From NCBI RefSeq assembly GCF_002911665.1, contig NZ_MTBP01000002.1:1240001-1304000 (forward strand): 64,000 nt of DNA, in the 5' to 3' direction. Below, piece after piece: positions 58,929-64,000 of this stretch. The notes below the pieces were generated by a model, which ran no database searches, had not been told where the DNA came from, and was given only the letters and a program-made list of their open reading frames with translations. The stretch is from Actinomadura rubteroloni (lineage in GTDB: Bacteria; Actinomycetota; Actinomycetes; Streptosporangiales; Streptosporangiaceae). How positions within the stretch are numbered: the first letter of the stretch is position 1; the number at the start of each line of letters is the position of its first letter. The position numbers and the translations under genes are program-made.

Positions 58929-59936
58929 TCAGTCGAGCGGATCGAGCCATGAGCCTAGCCTGCGCGCACCACGGCTCAGCCGGGCGCCGACCGCGTCCCG
59001 GCGGGGCCGCAGCCCGGCCGCGACGGAGACGGCGGTGGACGCCGGGGCCTCCGTCACGACGGTGAGGACATACCCAGCACCGGACGTGATCGCCCAATGA
59101 TGCAGGAGATCGTCATCACGGACGAACAGCCCTTGGCCGAAGCGATGCCATCCGGAGAGGGAACCGGGCGCGAGCCGTCCCGGCTGGACGAACACCGACA
59201 GCGCCGCGAGGCCGTCGGAGAAGCCGAGGTGGACGGCCCCGTCGGCGGCGCGGCGGGCGTCGAACAGCCGGAACCGGCCGGGCAGGGTCTCGGGCAGCGG
59301 CCAGCCCCGGTCGCGGAGCGCGGCGCGGGCGGCGGGGCCGAGCCGGTCCGGCCAGATCCCGCTGGGGAGGCGGGCGGCGAGCTGCGGGCCTCCCGATCCG
59401 ATGGTCAGGCGGCTGAACCCGGATTCCACGACGCGGCGGCCCTGGACGTCGAACAGGTCGCGGCGCAGGAGCAGGCCGGTGGCGGCGTCGAGCCAGAACC
59501 GTCCGGCGACCCGTCCGCCGTCGCGGTGCGCCTCGACCAGGTGCGCGGCGCGGCCGAGCAGGCGCGTCCCGGCGGCGCGACGGACGGTGTAGTTGCGCAG
59601 CAGCGCGGACAGCACGGGCCCGGACGGCGGGTCGGCGGCGATCCCGTCCGGGCTGAGCACGGACCCGTACGCGGTGCCCGTTCCGGGCGTGTGGACGACG
59701 GTGGACGTCGTGCGCGCGTCCCCGACCGTCAGGTAGCGGCGGCCCCGGTAGGGCACGCGGCGGGCGGCGTCGGCGGCGGCGCGCAGCAGCCGGACGGCCC
59801 CGGCGTCGTCGGCGGGGCCGCGGCTGCCGGGCGGCTCCCCGAGCGATCCGCCGGTCAGCGCGACGGCGGCGGCGAGCCCGCCCGCGAGCAGGGCGCAGCC
59901 GCGTCCGTACGGCGCGCGCAGCCGCGCACGCGTCAC
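58929..59936 (-). CDS. RseB/MucB-like envelope stress regulator
   Basis: 335 residues with an N-terminal membrane segment (GCALLAGGLAAAVALTGGS) and an outside LolA/RseB-like domain: PYRGRRYLTVGDARTTSTVVHTPG, HLVEAHRDGGRVAGRFWLDAATGLLLRRDLFD. RseB proteins bind the anti-sigma factor and protect it. GTG 59936 overlaps the rseA stop (GTGA). Similarity is by fold pattern and context, so moderate confidence. Confidence 0.8.
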   Translation of the reverse strand: MTRARLRAPYGRGCALLAGGLAAAVALTGGSLGEPPGSRGPADDAGAVRLLRAAADAARRVPYRGRRYLTVGDARTTSTVVHTPGTGTAYGSVLSPDGIAADPPSGPVLSALLRNYTVRRAAGTRLLGRAAHLVEAHRDGGRVAGRFWLDAATGLLLRRDLFDVQGRRVVESGFSRLTIGSGGPQLAARLPSGIWPDRLGPAARAALRDRGWPLPETLPGRFRLFDARRAADGAVHLGFSDGLAALSVFVQPGRLAPGSLSGWHRFGQGLFVRDDDLLHHWAITSGAGYVLTVVTEAPASTAVSVAAGLRPRRDAVGARLSRGARRLGSWLDPLD

Positions 59937-60502
59937 GGCCGGGTCGGGAGGGGCACGGCCGTCTGGAGGGTGCTGGGGTCGGTCAGGGGGTCGGAGACGG
60001 GCGACTCGCCCGACAGCAGTGAGTGCTCGACCGCGAACCGGTCGAAGGCGGGGCTGACCTGCGGGGCGTCCTGCCGTCCGCCCGCGATGTAGGCGCCGCC
60101 GCCGAGCCCGAGGAACAGGGTGGCCGCGCCGACGGCGACGACCGTGCGCCGGGTGCCCCGCCGGTCGGCGGGGGTTCCGGGCCGTCCGGCGGGCCTGCCG
60201 GCGCGGGGACGGGTGTCGCGGGGCCGGACCGGACGCGCGGGGCGCGGCGGCCGGACGGGTCCGCACGCCGGCGCGGGCGGCGGTTCGGCCAGCCCGTTCA
60301 GCCGGGCCAGGAAGTCCCCGGACGGAGCGGCCCCCGCGCCCGGCCCCGCGAGGCCGCGCAGCCGGTTCTTCAGGCCGCGCAGCACCTCGGCCTCGGCGCG
60401 GCAGTCCGCGCAGCGGGCGAGGTGCGCGTGGGCGCGCTCGCGCTCCTCGGCGTCCAGTTCACCGTCGACCAGCGCGGTCAGACGTTCCCCCAGACAGCTC
60501 AC
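59933..60502 (-). CDS. rseA: Zinc-binding anti-sigma factor for SigE
   Basis: 189 residues. ZAS motif H27-x3-C31-x2-C34 (HLARCADC) in the N-terminal sigma-binding helix bundle, a Pro/Arg-rich linker, one membrane helix (TVVAVGAATLFLGLGGGAYIAGG) and a short outside part. Unlike soluble mycobacterial RseA it appears membrane-anchored. GTG 60502 has AGGAG 5 nt upstream. Follows sigE by 53 bp and couples to the RseB-like gene. Confidence 0.9.
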   Translation of the reverse strand: MSCLGERLTALVDGELDAEERERAHAHLARCADCRAEAEVLRGLKNRLRGLAGPGAGAAPSGDFLARLNGLAEPPPAPACGPVRPPRPARPVRPRDTRPRAGRPAGRPGTPADRRGTRRTVVAVGAATLFLGLGGGAYIAGGRQDAPQVSPAFDRFAVEHSLLSGESPVSDPLTDPSTLQTAVPLPTRP

Positions 60503-60555
60503 GTGGCTCCTAGTGGATCGGGCAGGCGGATCGGGCAGGTCGGTCGGGGCGCCGG

Positions 60556-61197
60556 TCAGCGCGCGGCGGCCTCGATGTCCGGTGCGATGTCCGGTGCGGC
60601 GGCACGGCGCGGGGCGCGGTGCTCCAGCGCGGCGCGGAGCTGGGACCGGCCCCGGTGGATGCGGCTGCGCACGGTGCCGAGCTTGACGCCGAGCGTCGCG
60701 GAGATCTCCTCGTAGGAGAGCCCCTCGATGTCGCACAAAACGACCGCGGCCCGGTACTCGGGCGCGAGGGCGTCCAGCGCGGCCTGGACGTCGGCGTCGA
60801 AGTTGCTGTCGTCGAACGCCTGCGCCGGGGTGGGCTCGCGGCCCTGGAGGCGTTCGGCGGCGTCGTCGGCGAGGCCCTCGAAGCGGATCCGCTGCCGGCG
60901 GCGGGCGCCGTCGAGGAACAGGTTCGTGGTGATGCGGTGCAGCCAGCCCTCGAACGTGCCGGGCGTGTAGTTCGACAGCGACCGGAACACGCGGACGAAG
61001 ACCTCCTGCGTGAGGTCCTCGGCGTCGTGCTGGTTGCCGGTGAGGCGGTAGGCCAGCCGGTAGACCCGCGCCGAGTGTTCGCGGACGACCTCGTCCCAGG
61101 ACGGCGGCGCCCACGCGGCCTCGGGGGCGTTCTCGCGGGCGGACTGCCGGGGGGCCACGCCCACGGCGCCCGTGAATCTCAGTGCTGCCACTCCCAT
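60556..61197 (-). CDS. sigE: ECF sigma factor SigE
   Basis: 213 residues. Region 2: [27 protein letters not shown], with [20 protein letters not shown]; region 4: [44 protein letters not shown]. Directs RNA polymerase to envelope-stress promoters. ATG 61197 is the only canonical in-frame start between the core and the SigE-type promoter at 61330-61356. Order OMT-sigE-rseA-htrA-tatB mirrors Rv1220c-Rv1224. Confidence 0.93.
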   Translation of the reverse strand: MGVAALRFTGAVGVAPRQSARENAPEAAWAPPSWDEVVREHSARVYRLAYRLTGNQHDAEDLTQEVFVRVFRSLSNYTPGTFEGWLHRITTNLFLDGARRRQRIRFEGLADDAAERLQGREPTPAQAFDDSNFDADVQAALDALAPEYRAAVVLCDIEGLSYEEISATLGVKLGTVRSRIHRGRSQLRAALEHRAPRRAAAPDIAPDIEAAAR

Positions 61198-61329
61198 GAT
61201 GCCGGGTGTTCCTCTCTGATGACCAACACCGTCGTCTGGAACGACACGGTCGCGCCTGGGCTGGGGCGTTTCCTTCTGTCGCACCGCCGGGCGTCTGGGA
61301 GATCGTCCGGCGACGTCATCACCCGCTCC

Positions 61330-61356
61330 AACGCGCGGTACCGGCGTTTGGTTCCC
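61330..61356 (-). promoter_or_regulatory. SigE-type ECF promoter upstream of sigE
   Basis: On the minus strand GGGAACCA (61356-61349), 15-bp spacer, CGTT (61333-61330). This matches the SigE/SigH-type consensus GGGAAC(Y)-N15-16-CGTT and predicts autoregulation with a leader of about 125 nt. Confidence 0.7.
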
Positions 61357-61380
61357 GGTCAGCGATATGGTCTTTCCAGC

Positions 61381-61404
61381 ATGAGCCAGGCGGGGTCCCG
61401 CTAG
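61381..61404 (+). other. Seven-codon upstream ORF in the O-methyltransferase leader
   Basis: ATG 61381 encodes MSQAGSR and ends at TAG 61402, in the same frame as the O-methyltransferase. TATGGT (61366-61371) lies 9 nt before the ATG. The stop codon overlaps the AGGAGG ribosome site (61404-61409) of the following gene, so coupling is possible. Confidence 0.4.
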
Positions 61405-61443
61405 GAGGCAGCCATCGACGCCCTTTCCGCCACGCTCGCCTAC

Positions 61444-62046
61444 GTGGAGGACTTCCCGGCCGAGGACGAGGCGCTGCTGGCCGCCCGCCGCCGCGGCGCG
61501 GAGGTCGGCGCGGTCCCGATCGGCCCCGCCGGCGGCGCCGCGCTGCGGTTCCTGGCCGCGCTGATCGGTGCCCGGACGGTCGTGGAGGTCGGTTCCGGCT
61601 GCGGCGTCTCGGGGATCTGGCTGCTGCGCGGCATGGCCAAGGACGCCGTCCTGACCAGCGTGGACGTCGACCACGAGCACCAGCGGCTCGCCAAGCTGGC
61701 CTACCGGGAGGCGGGCCTCGGCACGGCCCGGACCCGGATGATCGTCGGACGGGCGCTGGACGTCCTGCCCCGGCTCACCGACAACGCCTACGACATCGTC
61801 TTCTGCGACGCCGTCAAACAGGAGTACCCCGAGTACCTGGAGGCGGCGCTGCGGCTGCTGCGGCCGGGCGGGGTCGTGGCGTTCGACAACGCGCTGTGGA
61901 ACCACCGCGTGGCCGACCCGACGCGCCGCGACGCCGACACGCGCGCGATACGCGAGGTGATCCAGGCCGTCCGGGAGGACGAACGCCTGGTCCCGCTGCT
62001 GCTCCCGGTCGGCGACGGGCTGCTCTGCGCGGTGAAGAGGCGCTGA
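61444..62046 (+). CDS. O-methyltransferase (Rv1220c-like)
   Basis: 200 residues from the first canonical start, GTG 61444. Rossmann motifs: [34 protein letters not shown], and [18 protein letters not shown], the last being the O-methyltransferase_3 metal/substrate region. However, GTG 61444 has no ribosome site, whereas ATC 61414 has a perfect AGGAGG five bases upstream and adds ten family-like residues (DALSATLAY); translation probably begins there. Substrate unknown. Divergent from sigE, a conserved pairing. Confidence 0.87.
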   Translation: MEDFPAEDEALLAARRRGAEVGAVPIGPAGGAALRFLAALIGARTVVEVGSGCGVSGIWLLRGMAKDAVLTSVDVDHEHQRLAKLAYREAGLGTARTRMIVGRALDVLPRLTDNAYDIVFCDAVKQEYPEYLEAALRLLRPGGVVAFDNALWNHRVADPTRRDADTRAIREVIQAVREDERLVPLLLPVGDGLLCAVKRR

Positions 62047-62048
62047 CG

Positions 62049-62654
62049 GTGGAGCCGTTCGCCGTCCGGGCCCGGCCGACGTGGCGGGCCGCCGCGCAGG
62101 CGGTGTCCTGCCTGATCCTGCTGCTGGCGTCGGCGGGGTTCATCACCGGCGGGGTGCTGCGCGGGTTCGGGCTCGGCGGCGCGGTGTTCGCGGTCCTCGG
62201 CGCGCTCGGCATCGTGCTGTTCGGCGCGGGGCTGGCGGTGGCGCTCGGGCGGATGCTGTCGCGCCGTCCGGTCCTGGTGGTGGACGACGCGGGCGTGCGG
62301 CGTCCTGCGCGCTGGCCGCTGCCCGCCGCGCGCGGGGCCGTGCTGGCGTGGTCGGGGGTCACGGCCGTGGGCGCGCTGCGGCGCGGTGTGGACGGCACCC
62401 GCAAGGGACGGCAGGACTTCGTCGTGTTCCTGCCGACCGAGGCGATGATGGACATGGTCCGCACCGCCGAGCGCAACCGGCTGGTCGTGCTGACGCTGCC
62501 GGACGTCCCGGCCGACAGGCTCCCCGAGGGCGCCGCCGAGGCGCTGCGCTGGTGCGTGCCGGTCGGCCCGCGCTGGGACGCGACGCTCCCCGAACTCGTC
62601 CGGGAGATCCGCCGCCGCCACGCGGTGCCCGTCGTGGACCGCCGGACGAAGTAG
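62049..62654 (+). CDS. Membrane protein with PH-like cytoplasmic domain
   Basis: 201 residues with two helices ([20 protein letters not shown] and [23 protein letters not shown]) and a beta-rich domain ([30 protein letters not shown]) resembling bacterial PH/YdbT-like domains. Function unknown. GTG 62049 is 2 bp after the O-methyltransferase stop, so they share a transcript. Ends one base before the convergent rskA stop. Confidence 0.72.
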   Translation: MEPFAVRARPTWRAAAQAVSCLILLLASAGFITGGVLRGFGLGGAVFAVLGALGIVLFGAGLAVALGRMLSRRPVLVVDDAGVRRPARWPLPAARGAVLAWSGVTAVGALRRGVDGTRKGRQDFVVFLPTEAMMDMVRTAERNRLVVLTLPDVPADRLPEGAAEALRWCVPVGPRWDATLPELVREIRRRHAVPVVDRRTK

Positions 62655-62655
62655 C

Positions 62656-63363
62656 TCAGCCCGTCCAGCGCGCCGTGAAGATCTCCGGCCCGGCGGGCTC
62701 GGCGGACCCGTCCATCGGCTCGACGGTGACGTAGACGCCGGTGGCGCGGCCGAGGCCGTGGATCATCGCGGGCTTGTCGGCGACGCGCATCCGCCCGGCC
62801 GGGCGGGGCGCGCCGTCGCCCATGAGCCACACGGCGTAGGTGCGTCCGGCGGGGGCCTCGTCCAGGCCGCTGAGCATGACGACGGCCGCGTCGCGGTCGT
62901 GGGACATGACGACCATGCCGTGCCCGCCCGTCGCGACCGATCCGGCGACCGTCCGGGCGTCGGGCGCCGACATCATGTCGGCCATCATGTGCGAGCTGGC
63001 CTCGGCGTGCCGCGCGCGCCGATCGGCCTGGTACCAGCCGGCGCCGAGCCCGGTCGCGAGGACCAGGCACGCCGCCGCCGCGAGCGCGGGGACGATCCGC
63101 CGCAGCCGCCGCGTCCGGGCGGCGGGCAGGCGCGGCGGGGCCTGCCGGGTGCGGGCGGCCTCGGCGAGGACGCGGGCGCGCAGCGCGGCGGGCGCCGGGC
63201 GCGCGGCGGCGGCGCCGAGCCGCGCGGCGGTCTCCGCCAGTTCCCCGACCTCGGCGGCGCACACGGCGCAGCCGTCCAGGTGGCGTTCGAAGTCGCGGCG
63301 CTCGTCGGGTCCGAGCGCGTCCAGGGCGTACGGGCCGGCGAGCCCGTGGACGGCGTCGGTCAT
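62656..63363 (-). CDS. rskA: Anti-sigma-K factor RskA
   Basis: 235 residues: zinc anti-sigma motif H28-x3-C32-x2-C35 (HLDGCAVC), one membrane helix (IVPALAAAACLVLATGLGAGW) and an outside RskA domain (APDARTVAGSV, AGRTYAVWLMGDG). The outside part has many Met and His residues (HMMADMM, GHGMVVMSHD), unusual for RskA. ATG 63363 overlaps the sigK stop as ATGA. Confidence 0.92.
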   Translation of the reverse strand: MTDAVHGLAGPYALDALGPDERRDFERHLDGCAVCAAEVGELAETAARLGAAAARPAPAALRARVLAEAARTRQAPPRLPAARTRRLRRIVPALAAAACLVLATGLGAGWYQADRRARHAEASSHMMADMMSAPDARTVAGSVATGGHGMVVMSHDRDAAVVMLSGLDEAPAGRTYAVWLMGDGAPRPAGRMRVADKPAMIHGLGRATGVYVTVEPMDGSAEPAGPEIFTARWTG

Positions 63364-63944
63364 GATCCCGCTCCCAGGCAGTCGCGCAGCCGGATCAGGC
63401 CGTCGCGCATTCTCGTCTTCACGGTACCGAGGGACGTCCCGAGCAGTTCGGCGACCTCGCGGTACGTATGGCCGCCGTAATAAGCGAGCGTGACGGACTC
63501 GCGCTGGATCTCGGTGAGCCCGTCCAGGCAGCGGCGGACGCGTTCGCGCTCCAGCCGTCCCTCGACCTCCTCGCTGACGGCGTCGAACGCCGGGCCGTCC
63601 GCGCGGTGGGCGCGCTCCTCCCGGTCGGCGGCGGCCTGCGCGGAGCGGACGCGGTCCACGGCGCGGCGGTGCGCCAGCGTCATGATCCACGCCAGGGCCC
63701 CGCCCCGGTCGGCGTCGTAGCGGGCGGCGGTGCGCCACACCTCGACCAGGACCTCCTGCGCGACCTCCTCGGCCTGCGCGGGGTCGCGCACGACCCGCAG
63801 GACGAGCCCGTAGACCGGCCCGGAGACGACGTCGTAGAGCCGGGCGAACGCGTCCTCATCCCCGCGCGCGGTGCGCGCGAGGAGCGCGGCCGGGTCCCCC
63901 GCGCCGCCGGGGCGGCGCGGGGACGCGGCGGGCGACGGTCTCAC
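63360..63944 (-). CDS. sigK: ECF sigma factor SigK
   Basis: 194 residues. Region 2: YGLVLRVVRDPAQAEEVAQEVLVEVWRTAARYD, GALAWIMTLAHRRAVDRVRS; region 4: LDGLTEIQRESVTLAYYGGHTYREVAELLGTSLGTVKTRMRDGLIRLRD. GTG 63944 overlaps the stop of the upstream partial gene (GTGA). Held inactive by membrane-bound RskA until its proteolysis. Confidence 0.92.
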   Translation of the reverse strand: MRPSPAASPRRPGGAGDPAALLARTARGDEDAFARLYDVVSGPVYGLVLRVVRDPAQAEEVAQEVLVEVWRTAARYDADRGGALAWIMTLAHRRAVDRVRSAQAAADREERAHRADGPAFDAVSEEVEGRLERERVRRCLDGLTEIQRESVTLAYYGGHTYREVAELLGTSLGTVKTRMRDGLIRLRDCLGAGS

Positions 63945-64000
63945 TTGCCGCCGGGCTCCATGCTGTGGCCCTCCATCGGCTCGTGGCTCTTCATCGGGTC
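63941..64000 (-). CDS. C-terminal end of an unknown Met/His-rich protein (cut by window edge)
   Basis: Only 19 residues are visible, ending MKSHEPMEGHSMEPGGK. The stop overlaps the sigK start as GTGA, so this gene is first in the sigK operon. Spaced Met and His residues suggest metal (copper) handling; family unknown. Confidence 0.55.
   Translation of the reverse strand, partial: DPMKSHEPMEGHSMEPGGK

Overview
The window is very GC-rich, densely packed and rich in GTG starts, -10 boxes that sit right against start codons, and Streptomyces/Mycobacterium-type gene families. It reads as chromosomal DNA of a high-GC actinobacterium; a Streptosporangiales/Thermomonosporaceae-like (Actinomadura-like) host is my inference. 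No tRNA, rRNA, CRISPR array, insertion sequence or phage gene was recognised.

The backbone consists of two blocks that, from memory, also exist in Mycobacterium tuberculosis. Block 1 (about 1-39300) follows Rv3198c-Rv3211: uvrD2, mycoredoxin, nudC, adnB-adnA, alkyltransferase-like protein, moeZ, TetR, DUF3107, rhlE. Accessory genes have been inserted between these landmarks: an iron-box-controlled three-gene siderophore operon (ATP-grasp plus two IucA/IucC synthetases, 4405-8740), an acyl-CoA synthetase and methyltransferase group (9413-13143), two tandem modules each pairing a membrane protein with a mycosin-like subtilase (21732-26444), PadR and TetR/MMPL loci (28057-32487), and an end-joining locus with Ku divergent from separate LigD-type ligase and polymerase genes (32618-35462). 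Block 2 (about 48977-62046) follows Rv1220c-Rv1232c: MgtE-like/DUF1003, mrp, tatB, htrA, an RseB-like protein, rseA, sigE and an O-methyltransferase. A second sigma/anti-sigma pair, sigK-rskA, runs off the right edge.

Between the blocks (39347-48911) lie single enzymes (glycerophosphodiesterase, alpha/beta hydrolase, DUF2236 oxygenase), a nuclease/MBL/PHP/zinc-ribbon series, an NAD-salvage operon (Nudix, pnuC, nadR) and a CAAX-type membrane protease.

The main themes are DNA repair (UvrD2, AdnAB, ATL, Ku, LigD, RecB-like nuclease), envelope stress and export (SigE-RseA-RseB-HtrA-TatB, mycosins, SigK-RskA) and metal or cofactor supply (siderophore, MoeZ, Mrp, NadR). Intergenic DNA is short except for three stretches: a 72-bp tandem array with internal palindromes (8741-9132), a repeat-bearing 700-bp gap (19827-20525), and a 27-bp x 8 minisatellite (23079-23294) in front of one mycosin gene. 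The most promising poorly described items are the twin mycosin modules, the minimal siderophore operon, the repeat arrays, and an O-methyltransferase gene that appears to start at AUC.
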